This document shows, one piece after another, positions 1-5,195 of a stretch of DNA of 5,195 nt (position 1 is the first letter of the stretch; every line of letters begins with the position of its first letter). The stretch is taken from positions 1-5,195 of the forward strand of contig JASLOY010000301.1 in NCBI GenBank assembly GCA_030745255.1, written 5' to 3'. The notes under the pieces are model-generated. The model searched no databases. It worked only from the letters and a program-made list of their open reading frames with translations, and was not told the DNA's origin. The position numbers and the translations under genes were made by a program. This stretch comes from Vicinamibacterales bacterium (GTDB taxonomy: Bacteria > Acidobacteriota > Vicinamibacteria > Vicinamibacterales > UBA8438).

Positions 1-1
1 C

Positions 2-163
2 GGGGAGACTGTCGCGCTGTTGGGAGGAGGAATGGACCGCATTGTGCGTCGTAATGCCGACCGGTCGCCGCCCGAACCGAAGGCCCTCGACGAGATTGGG
101 GAGCATACGCGATGCCCCACGCAGGAAGTGGCGAGTCTGCATGGCGAGGAGCGCGTCGCGTGA
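2..163 (+). CDS. Possible C-terminal end of an unrecognised upstream gene (partial)
   Basis: This frame is open from the left edge of the window and ends at a TGA at 161-163, giving about 53 residues. The translation (ending ASLHGEERVA) has an ordinary mix of acidic, aliphatic and basic residues, and most codons end in G or C; the other two + frames give either an early stop or an arginine-rich product. I recognise no family. An ATG at 32 preceded by a purine-rich GGGAGGAGG run would allow a separate 43-residue small protein instead of a gene tail. The stop overlaps a GTG at 160-162 that is in frame with the following methyltransferase, the arrangement expected if the two were translationally coupled. 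The antisense strand in the same codon register is also open, so the strand assignment is uncertain. Confidence 0.3.
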   Translation, partial: GETVALLGGGMDRIVRRNADRSPPEPKALDEIGEHTRCPTQEVASLHGEERVA

Positions 164-315
164 CCCACGCGCTCGGCCTTGCGCAGGGCGTCGTGGGGCT
201 CTTCGCTGGGCGTGTCCTCGAACCGCTTCTCGTCAACGTGCCGGAGCTATTCGGTAGTACCCTGGCCGCCCACAGACGGTTGCAGCGATTACCGTATTCC
301 GCCGGAGGCATCAGG

Positions 316-1320
316 ATGGGACGGGACGACAACCACGCGCTGTTGCAGATGTTCTTCGCCGCGCACCTGAGTCAAGCAGTCGGGCAGGTCGCCGAGCTTG
401 GCGTGGCTGACCTCATCGGAGAAGACGGGACGCGCCCGGTATCCGATCTGGCGTCGGAGACCAGCTGTCACGAGCGGACGCTCTACCGGGTCATGCGGTA
501 TCTGGCCAGTCACGGCATCTTCGTGGAACAGGACGATCGCGCGTTCGGCCACACTTCTCTGTCGAAGGCGTTGCGATCGGGGGCCGAGGATTCCTTCCGT
601 CCGGTGGCGCGCATGCTGCAAATGGTGTCACGGGGGCTCGCTGGATTCGCTCACACCCTGAAGACCGAAGAGAGCGCGCTGGCGCATGTGTTCGGCGAGC
701 CGATGTTCGAGTACCTGTCAAAGCATCCAGACGCGGCCGCGATGTTCGATGCGGCGATGCCGGCGTTTCATGTCGGCGAGATCGACGCGATGCTCGACGC
801 CTACGACTTCTCCGACATCGCAACGCTCGCCGATATTGGCGGGGGCAGCGGAGCGGTCATCACCGGTGTGCTGCAGCGCCATTCAGAGATGAGGGGCGTG
901 CTGTTCGACCTGGGCCACGTCATCGGCCGAGCGCAAGAGAACCTCGCGCGGGACGGCGTCGCACACCGGTGTCGCACCGTGGAAGGTAGCTTCTTCGACA
1001 CCGTGCCAGACGGCGCCGAGGCCTATCTGATGCGTCACATCATTCACGACTGGTCGGACACCGACTCGATCCGCATCCTCGAGAACTGTCGGAAGGCGGT
1101 GCCACCCGGCGGTCGGCTTTTGATCGTGGAAACGGTCGTTCCCGGGGGAAACGACCCGTCTCCAGCGAAAGAAATGGACGTGATGATGTTGTTGTACCCT
1201 GGCGGCATGGAGCGCACCGAGACCGAATACCGGGAGCTGGTTGCCGCCGCGGGGTTCGAGGTGGCCGGCGTGACGCCGACCGCCTCGATGGTGAGCGTCA
1301 TCGAGAGCCGGCCGGTCTAG
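316..1320 (+). CDS. SAM-dependent O-methyltransferase (acetylserotonin/plant-type OMT family)
   Basis: Predicted cytoplasmic enzyme of 334 residues that would transfer a methyl group from S-adenosylmethionine to a hydroxyl of a small, probably aromatic, acceptor. Residues about 8-90 form the N-terminal winged-helix dimerisation domain, with a TLYRVMRYLASHGIF segment. The Rossmann-type domain follows, with the glycine-rich SAM loop DIGGGSG (173-179), a FDLGHV strand (197-202), HDWSD (244-248), whose histidine is the expected catalytic base by analogy with plant enzymes, and the closing GGRLLIVE strand (265-272). The late GGMERTETEYRELVAAAGF segment is also typical. I chose the ATG at 316 because GGAGG lies seven bases upstream and the length matches the family. 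In-frame GTG at 160 (386 residues) and ATG at 112 (402 residues) are alternatives. The acceptor cannot be read from the sequence: no polyketide, phenazine or carotenoid genes are nearby. Confidence 0.88.
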   Translation: MGRDDNHALLQMFFAAHLSQAVGQVAELGVADLIGEDGTRPVSDLASETSCHERTLYRVMRYLASHGIFVEQDDRAFGHTSLSKALRSGAEDSFRPVARMLQMVSRGLAGFAHTLKTEESALAHVFGEPMFEYLSKHPDAAAMFDAAMPAFHVGEIDAMLDAYDFSDIATLADIGGGSGAVITGVLQRHSEMRGVLFDLGHVIGRAQENLARDGVAHRCRTVEGSFFDTVPDGAEAYLMRHIIHDWSDTDSIRILENCRKAVPPGGRLLIVETVVPGGNDPSPAKEMDVMMLLYPGGMERTETEYRELVAAAGFEVAGVTPTASMVSVIESRPV

Positions 1321-1468
1321 CAAGAAACGACCGCCGCCCGACCCTGCCCGCAAGTGGCACTGTCAAGTTGATGAATCGCTCCCGCGCCTCTCCCTCGACG
1401 CCCGAGCGTTGGCGCGTCGGCAGCTGCGACCCCACGGGCGCATCGCCTCGTTGGAGACGGTGAGCACC
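1321..1468. other. Convergent intergenic region, no gene seen
   Basis: This stretch lies between the stop codon of the methyltransferase and the hairpin beside the msrP stop. I see no plausible coding frame. An imperfect inverted repeat with CGACGC/GCGTCG arms lies at about 1396-1419 and could help end the methyltransferase transcript, but it has a bulge and no following T run. Confidence 0.5.
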
Positions 1469-1489
1469 GGAGTTCCCAGTGGGAACTCC
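1469..1489. terminator. Perfect hairpin at the convergent gene junction, candidate bidirectional terminator
   Basis: The sequence GGAGTTCCC-AGT-GGGAACTCC has nine-base perfectly complementary arms around a three-base loop. It sits three bases beyond the msrP stop codon and about 150 bases beyond the methyltransferase stop, where a shared terminator is expected. There is no T run on either side, so it is not a textbook intrinsic terminator. It could stabilise the 3' ends or stop transcription together with Rho. A protein-binding palindrome is an alternative. Confidence 0.45.
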
Positions 1490-1502
1490 AGACTAGTAGT
1501 CT
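1490..1502. repeat. 13-base palindrome abutting the hairpin and covering the msrP stop codon
   Basis: AGACTA-G-TAGTCT is a perfect inverted repeat with six-base arms around a single central base. It starts at the base after the previous hairpin ends and includes the last codons and the TAG of msrP. As RNA it could form only a four-pair stem. Six-base arms can arise by chance in a window of this size, so its meaning rests on the exact abutment. Confidence 0.35.
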
Positions 1503-2464
1503 CTCGTCAAGTCCATGCCAGCGTATAGCGACGCGACGTGGTTTCCGTATCCGTTGAACAGCGATGTGTCACGTCTGAAGAAGTCGCCGATTCGACGCTC
1601 GGTGGCCTGGCTCCACAAGGGATGATCGACTGCCGGATTCACGTTGGCGTAGAAGCCGTACTCACGGGGGTTCTCCGCGCTCCAGCTGGTCTCGGGCATG
1701 GCCTCCTGGAGACGGACCTTCACGATCGACTTGATGCTCTTGAAGCCGTACTTCCACGGCACGACGAGGCGAAGCGGCGCGCCATTCTGGTGTGGCAACT
1801 TCTCGCCGTAGAGGCCGACCGCCAGTATCGTCAGCGGATGCATCGCCTCGTCCATCCGTAATCCTTCCGTGTAGGGCCAGTCGAACGGCAGGCGGCGGCT
1901 CCGGGGCATCCGGGCTCGATCGTAGTGACTGTCAAACGCGATGTACCGGGCGTTCGCGGTCGGCTGACAGCGCGCGATGAAGTCAGCCAACGGAAGCCCG
2001 ACCCACGGAATGACCATCGACCATCCCTCCACGCAGCGATGGCGGTAGATCCGTTCCTCGAGCCTCTGTCCGTCGAGCACGCGCTCAAGAGGGTACGTGC
2101 CCGTCCGCCTACATGCGCCGTCGACGACGACGTTCCACGGCTTGGTGACCAGATTCGCGGGGGCGAGCTCGGACGGCAGATCCTTGTTGTCACTCCCGGC
2201 AAACTCGTAGAAGTTGTTGTATGAGGTGACGTCGTCCCACGGTGTCGGGGCCTCATCCGTGCTCAAGGGGCTCTTCCGGACACCGGGAAGCTTCGGTCCA
2301 TGGGGTGCCGGCGTGCCTGCGGCGAGAACCGTCCTGCGAGCGAGCCCCGTGGTCATGACGGCTACAGTGGACGCAGTGGCGGCTCGCATGAACCGGCGCC
2401 TGTCGACGGACGGGGCATGATCTGGAAGGCCGGCACCGACGAGACGCGAAGATGTCTTGCTCAC
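1493..2464 (-). CDS. msrP: Tat-exported protein-methionine-sulfoxide reductase catalytic subunit MsrP (YedY)
   Basis: Periplasmic molybdopterin enzyme that reduces methionine sulfoxide in oxidised envelope proteins. The 323-residue product has a twin-arginine signal: R22-R23-R24-F25-M26 precedes a hydrophobic stretch ending near residue 50. The mature part carries the family landmarks in order: TSYNNFYEF (80-88), HRCVEGWSMVIPWVGLPL (142-159) with C144 as the expected molybdenum-ligand cysteine, a segment with GLRMDEAMHPLTILAVGLYG (201-220), GAPLRLVVPWKYGFKSIKSI (228-247), EYGFYANVNP (268-277), HPLWSQATERRI (281-292), and a C-terminal ASLYAGMDL. Length is close to the roughly 334 residues of E. 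coli YedY. I chose the GTG at 2464-2462 because AAGGTGGA lies six bases upstream; in-frame ATGs at 2527, 2518 and 2506 lack a well-spaced ribosome site, and two of them overlap or precede a candidate -10 element. No msrQ (membrane haem partner) lies beside it. Confidence 0.93.
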   Translation of the reverse strand: MSKTSSRLVGAGLPDHAPSVDRRRFMRAATASTVAVMTTGLARRTVLAAGTPAPHGPKLPGVRKSPLSTDEAPTPWDDVTSYNNFYEFAGSDNKDLPSELAPANLVTKPWNVVVDGACRRTGTYPLERVLDGQRLEERIYRHRCVEGWSMVIPWVGLPLADFIARCQPTANARYIAFDSHYDRARMPRSRRLPFDWPYTEGLRMDEAMHPLTILAVGLYGEKLPHQNGAPLRLVVPWKYGFKSIKSIVKVRLQEAMPETSWSAENPREYGFYANVNPAVDHPLWSQATERRIGDFFRRDTSLFNGYGNHVASLYAGMDLTRDY

Positions 2465-2516
2465 GTAGAGTCCACCTTGGCTTCTGGCTGCGAACGAGCG
2501 CAGCATCCTTCGGGGC

Positions 2517-2522
2517 ATTCTA
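2517..2522 (-). promoter_or_regulatory. Candidate -10 element (TAGAAT) for msrP
   Basis: TAGAAT on the - strand differs from TATAAT at one position and would place the transcript start about 45 bases ahead of the chosen GTG. No convincing -35 hexamer is seen at 16-18 bases. The surrounding GTAGAATGCCCC closely matches an element facing the other way at 2620-2632, which supports a shared promoter type. Confidence 0.35.
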
Positions 2523-2619
2523 CACACTGCGAGTCCAGCGGCTCGCCAGGTACGGCTGATGACTCACCATGCCTCATGAGACCGATCGACCGGACGGTGC
2601 AGCCCTAGACCGGTTGGGC

Positions 2620-2632
2620 GTAGAATGGCCCC
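2620..2632 (+). promoter_or_regulatory. Candidate -10 region (GTAGAATGGCCCC) ahead of the kinase remnant
   Basis: TAGAAT lies at 2621-2626, about 23 bases before the ATG of the broken kinase gene. The element GTAGAATG-G-CCCC differs by one extra G from the copy facing msrP about 100 bases away. No clear -35 is visible. If it still works, it now transcribes a pseudogene and possibly reads on into the aldolase gene. Confidence 0.3.
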
Positions 2633-2649
2633 GACTGCTCCAACATCTC

Positions 2650-2841
2650 ATGGCCCTGAACGTCGGCGCCCGCCTCGGCCACTTCAACGGGACCGCCCTC
2701 ATCGGGGCAGGCGGCACGGGGGCAGGTCCGGCAGGCCACCGGCACGCAGCTCAACCGGCGGATCGCGCTGAGAATCTTTTCCGACGCCATTCGGCGGCCG
2801 TACCCCAGGGGATTGCCAGTTTTCCAGGGGCGCAGACGGTG
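2650..2841 (+). pseudogene. Remnant of a Ser/Thr protein kinase N-lobe (Pkn/STK type), frameshifted and truncated
   Basis: Only the first 64 or so codons of a Hanks-type kinase survive. The start MALNVGARLGHFNGTALIGA followed by GGTG matches the usual opening of bacterial kinases (xLGxYxIxxxIGxGGMGxVY), including the glycine-rich ATP loop. The match then continues one frame over, from the codon at 2723, as QVRQATGTQLNRRIALRIF and SDAIRR, equivalent to the usual VYxAxDxxLxRxVAIKxL segment. It returns to the first frame near 2803 as PQGIASFPGAQT, equivalent to DRLARFQREAQT. The first shift fits one extra G in the five-G run at 2718-2722. The ATP-binding lysine of the VAIK motif reads as arginine in IALRI. 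No helix C, catalytic loop or DFG follows, so the gene is truncated as well as shifted. I am sure of the kinase origin, less so of the exact right edge. Confidence 0.82.
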
Positions 2842-2893
2842 AGGCTCGTCTTCGGTCGACGATGTTTTCAGTTAGCACGTTCCGAGGTGCAAT

Positions 2894-3859
2894 GTGCAGC
2901 AGCGACACGCGTCGGCGACATTGAGTCATCTGTGGCCGGTTGTCATGATTGTCTTCATCGCGTCTCAGCTCACGACAACCGCGCCGTCCGCCCAGCGGTC
3001 CGACGGACACCTCAATTCGGTGGTCGACAAGCTGGCGCGGGGTGAGCGCGTGTTTGGCGTCAGCACCTACGACCTGTCGCTTGAGAACGCGCGGTCGCTC
3101 GCCCGATCCGACATCGACTATGTCTATGTCGACATGGAGCATGGGCCGATGGACTTCGCGGCGCTCCAGACGTTCTTGCTCGGGTTGACCGACAAGGCCA
3201 CCATAGCTGCAACCGGCAGCGCGCGGCAGCCGGTGACCCCGCTGGTCCGCATTGCACCCTATGGCCGCGAGTCATCGCAGTGGGCGGTGAAGCAGGCGCT
3301 CGACATCGGGTTGATGGGCATCATCTTCCCGTCGATCGAGACCCCTGAGCAGGCACGGACCGCCGTGAGGTCGATGCGCTATCCGCAACGACGCGGGGCT
3401 CCCTACATGGAGCCGCGCGGTCTTCGGGGGTCCGGACCGGGGGCGGCGGCCTGGTTCTGGGGGCTCTCGACGACCGATTACGTCCGTCATGCCGACACGT
3501 GGCCGCTGAACCCCGAGGGCGACCTCCTGGCGCTCATGATGATCGAGACCGTCGACGGTCTGCGCAACATCGAGACGATTGCTTCGGTGCCGGGCGTTGC
3601 GGGGTTCTACCTCGGCCCGAGCGACCTCTCCAATTCGCTGGGGCTCCCGCGCAACGACCCGGAAGTGGAGAAGGCGATCCAGACGGTCGTCGACGCGTGC
3701 CTGGCGCACGACATCGCCTGTGGCATCACCGCGAGTGCGCGTGATATGCCGCGACGGATTGAGCAGGGCTTCGCGATTCTGGGCGGCGGGCGCGCGGGAG
3801 GCGGGCTGCCGACATCGGTCGACGCGGCGGTGCAGGCAGGCCGGGCCGTGCGAAACTGA
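2894..3859 (+). CDS. Secreted HpcH/HpaI-family aldolase/lyase
   Basis: A 321-residue member of the class II pyruvate-aldolase family (HpcH/HpaI, citrate-lyase beta-like), which cleave or form 2-keto-hydroxy acids with a divalent metal. The first ~34 residues look like a signal peptide: a short basic/polar start, the hydrophobic stretch LWPVVMIVFIASQL, then TTTAPSAQ as a likely cleavage region. The catalytic part shows YVDMEHGPMD (78-87) with H83 as the likely base, PLVRIAPYG (116-124) with an expected substrate-binding arginine, IIFPSIETPEQA (143-154), and the metal ligands E218 (MMIETV) and D244 (LGPSDLSNSLG). A segment around 166-207 (RRGAPYMEP to ADTWPLNP) appears longer than in cytoplasmic HpaI. 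The GTG start has GAGGT five bases upstream; the next in-frame ATG falls inside the hydrophobic stretch. The substrate is unknown. The gene stands alone between two gene remnants. Confidence 0.87.
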   Translation: MQQRHASATLSHLWPVVMIVFIASQLTTTAPSAQRSDGHLNSVVDKLARGERVFGVSTYDLSLENARSLARSDIDYVYVDMEHGPMDFAALQTFLLGLTDKATIAATGSARQPVTPLVRIAPYGRESSQWAVKQALDIGLMGIIFPSIETPEQARTAVRSMRYPQRRGAPYMEPRGLRGSGPGAAAWFWGLSTTDYVRHADTWPLNPEGDLLALMMIETVDGLRNIETIASVPGVAGFYLGPSDLSNSLGLPRNDPEVEKAIQTVVDACLAHDIACGITASARDMPRRIEQGFAILGGGRAGGGLPTSVDAAVQAGRAVRN

Positions 3860-3909
3860 CACGCCAGAGGGCATGGTCACGTTGAGGGCGTCAGTGGCAG
3901 AGTCGCTGG

Positions 3910-4089
3910 ATGACGAGCAGGTCTCCCAGCTATCGTCGATACCGGTTGCCCTCTGAAATCATCAGTCACGCCGTCTGGCTGCACCGCCGCTTCGGGCTCA
4001 GCTTACGCGACAGGAAAGATCTGCTCGCGGAGCGTGGTAGTACGGTCGCCGACGAGTCGATTCGGCATATGCGGGACCTGCGCCGCTAG
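3910..4089 (+). pseudogene. Truncated IS6-family (IS240-like) transposase, N-terminal end only
   Basis: This 59-codon frame begins MTSRSPSYRRYRLPSEIISH and continues AVWLHRRFGLSLRDRKDLLA, ERGSTVADESIRHMRDLRR before a TAG. This matches the start of IS6/IS240 transposases, whose first part reads xxRxPxEIIxxAVWLYxRFxLSxRDxEELLAERGxxVxxExIRxW and binds the ends of the element. Full-length proteins are about 230 residues and carry a DDE catalytic domain, which is absent: the frame stops just after the helix-turn-helix, and the gene that follows is on the opposite strand. I see no IS6-type terminal inverted repeat (GGxTCTGTTGCAAA style) on either side. It is therefore a remnant of an old insertion and cannot encode an active transposase. 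Confidence 0.8.
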
Positions 4090-4125
4090 TGTAAACGGTC
4101 TCCGATCCCGCCACGCGCCCGCGGC

Positions 4126-5085
4126 TCAGGGCGCCGCGGCAGAGAAGACCAGATCAAGCGTCTCAGATGGCAGGCTGAACGATACTGTCGCCGTCGTGCC
4201 GATGCCGCCCAGCTCAACCGAGTCGACCACCGTCTGGAGCTCAGCCTGGCCGGCCGTTTGCGACTGGGCGATGGCCAGGACTCCGCGCAGCAGATCCCGC
4301 AGCTGCTGACCCGTTTCCTCGTCACGACCCTCGATCGACACCGTTCCACTGACCCCGCTGTCAATCCGCCCACTGAGCGCGAATGCCGTCACGGCCGGCA
4401 CCTGAAGCGACGCGTCATCGGGGAGAATCCCCAACGCACTGAGGTCGCCGAACCGTCCGACCGCCCATAGGTGGCTGCCACCCTCGACCCGGTCGAGTAA
4501 CGCCATCATCTCCTCGTTCGCGGTAACGTCCGACCCGTCCGACTGCCGATCGACCGCCTGATGCACTGTCGCCAGGTCGCCGACCGCAACCAGCCCAGGC
4601 TCCAGGGCCGCCATGGCGAGCGCCCCGACATCGTCTGCCTCGATGCTCACGACCCGCGTGCCGGCATAGTCGCTGACTGTCGCCCCGGCCTCACGGGCCA
4701 CTACTTCGAGTCGCGTCATGTCGAACCGCCCCCGCAAGAGCGCCAGCCCAGCTGGCCGGCCCGGGGTGGCCGCCGGCACGAGGAACGCCAGCACGTCGTC
4801 GATGTCTTGCTCGAGGTCGAGCCCGAGCTGCTCCACCCTGATCTGTCCGAGATCGTCGCCCGCGATCTGGCGAATCCGCGCCCACACGTCAGAGAACATC
4901 GCCTCCCGGACGTCGGCGTAGGCCACGATGCTCGCGTTCGACGGCACATGGGTCAGATCGGCCGATCCGGCCACCGATTGGGCGAATGCCGCGCCAGGGT
5001 TGAGAGAGACAAGCACTCCGGTGCAGAGCCACAGGACGAACCGCCCACTGCCGCCGACCACCACGTCTCGAATGCGCTGTGTCAT
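4126..5085 (-). CDS. Secreted protein of unknown function
   Basis: I do not recognise a named family. The 319-residue product has a clear Sec signal peptide: basic start MTQRIR, a hydrophobic core FVLWLCTGVLVSL (16-28), and GAAFA before a likely cut ahead of Q36. The mature part opens with LTHVPSNASIVAYADVREAM (44-63), then LGLDLEQDIDDVLAFLVP (87-104), LLRGRFDMTRLEVVAREAG (116-134), ALEPGLVAVGDLATVHQAVD (160-179), ALLDRV and WAVGRFGDL (207-215). These recall large acidobacterial sets of hypothetical exported proteins in which a domain with a VPxDAxxVAYA start and an RGxFD strand is repeated; that link is from memory. There is no catalytic motif or membrane anchor beyond the signal. I chose the ATG at 5085 because GGAGG lies five bases upstream; a GTG five codons earlier would place that site inside the gene. 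It ends 36 bases from the transposase remnant, facing it. Confidence 0.8.
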   Translation of the reverse strand: MTQRIRDVVVGGSGRFVLWLCTGVLVSLNPGAAFAQSVAGSADLTHVPSNASIVAYADVREAMFSDVWARIRQIAGDDLGQIRVEQLGLDLEQDIDDVLAFLVPAATPGRPAGLALLRGRFDMTRLEVVAREAGATVSDYAGTRVVSIEADDVGALAMAALEPGLVAVGDLATVHQAVDRQSDGSDVTANEEMMALLDRVEGGSHLWAVGRFGDLSALGILPDDASLQVPAVTAFALSGRIDSGVSGTVSIEGRDEETGQQLRDLLRGVLAIAQSQTAGQAELQTVVDSVELGGIGTTATVSFSLPSETLDLVFSAAAP

Positions 5086-5195
5086 GCCACCCTCCGTCAC
5101 GTGCCGAGCGCTGCTTCATGCACGGCCCAGTAGCGGCACCGCGCGCCTGATGGAACATACGAGCCAAGCACCGTTGTACCGCACCCGGTTCCTTG
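5086..5195. other. Upstream region of the secreted-protein gene, no gene seen
   Basis: This stretch holds the ribosome-binding site GGAGG (- strand, 5091-5095) and then non-coding sequence up to the window edge. The only reading frames in it are short and arginine-rich, and I do not support any of them as genes. Confidence 0.5.
5154..5159 (-). promoter_or_regulatory. Weak candidate -10 element (TATGTT)
   Basis: TATGTT on the - strand sits in GGCTCGTATGTT, identical over 12 bases to the -10 region of the E. coli lac promoter, which is probably coincidence. It would start the transcript about 60 bases before the ATG. The best -35 candidate nearby, GGTACA, is poor and badly spaced. Confidence 0.2.

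Noticed and set aside
883..1353. 156-residue frame on the - strand
   Set aside because: It is antisense to the catalytic domain of the methyltransferase, rich in histidine and arginine, and has no family resemblance.
2605..2790. Cysteine-containing 61-residue frame on the - strand with G/C-ending codons
   Set aside because: The opposite strand carries clear kinase N-lobe sequence across the same bases; the frame is a mirror of that remnant and matches no metal-binding family I know.
2569..3045. 158-residue frame on the + strand
   Set aside because: Its middle is part of the kinase remnant in one of the two frames, and its end overlaps the aldolase start in another frame with an arginine-rich, non-protein-like composition.
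3272..3880. 202-residue frame on the - strand
   Set aside because: It is antisense to the aldolase gene, whose active-site motifs are intact; composition is dominated by arginine and proline.
3856..3894. Possible hairpin after the aldolase stop (CTGA-CGCC / GGCG-TCAG)
   Set aside because: The arms are interrupted by a bulge, the loop is about 20 bases and no T run follows, so it is too weak to call a terminator.
3865..3955. Nine-base inverted repeat CAGAGGGCA / TGCCCTCTG, considered as an IS terminal repeat
   Set aside because: The right arm lies inside the transposase coding sequence, the arms do not resemble IS6 ends, and a nine-base match at this spacing is expected about once by chance in a window this long.
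4561..5133. 190-residue frame on the + strand
   Set aside because: It lies antisense to the secreted-protein gene, which has a good start, ribosome site and signal peptide; this frame is rich in histidine, arginine and proline.
1..5195. CRISPR array, tRNA, rRNA, toxin-antitoxin or defence system
   Set aside because: No regularly spaced direct repeats, no cloverleaf-like or rRNA sequence, and no recognisable defence domains were found on either strand.

Overview
The window is GC-rich bacterial DNA with mostly G/C-ending codons, strong Shine-Dalgarno motifs and several exported proteins. A secreted HpcH/HpaI-type aldolase, a Tat-exported MsrP, the remnant of a Ser/Thr kinase with an N-terminus of the type repeated many times in Acidobacteriota, and a secreted protein of unknown function together suggest a free-living member of Acidobacteriota, perhaps Vicinamibacteria. 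This is inferred from gene style; no rRNA or marker gene is present.

Layout. Bases 1-163 hold an open frame on the + strand that may be the tail of an upstream gene. Next on the + strand is a SAM-dependent O-methyltransferase (316-1320). A short convergent intergenic stretch with a strong hairpin separates it from msrP on the - strand (1493-2464), which encodes a Tat-exported molybdopterin methionine-sulfoxide reductase. A divergent intergenic region follows, with two near-identical, oppositely oriented promoter-like elements. On its other side is the broken N-lobe of a Ser/Thr protein kinase (2650-2841). A signal-peptide-bearing HpcH/HpaI-family aldolase follows on the + strand (2894-3859), then a truncated IS6-family transposase reduced to 59 codons (3910-4089). 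A secreted protein of unknown function lies on the - strand (4126-5085), with its upstream region running to the window end.

The intact genes do not form an operon or an obvious pathway. Each is a separate transcription unit or points away from its neighbours. MsrP repairs oxidised methionines in periplasmic proteins, the aldolase appears to be exported, and the last gene encodes another exported protein, so three of the four intact genes are directed out of the cytoplasm. The two decayed genes flanking the aldolase mark this part as rearranged accessory DNA. I found no CRISPR array, tRNA, rRNA, toxin-antitoxin pair or defence system. The most informative observations are the two gene remnants, the paired promoter-like elements, the hairpin at the convergent junction and the exported aldolase.
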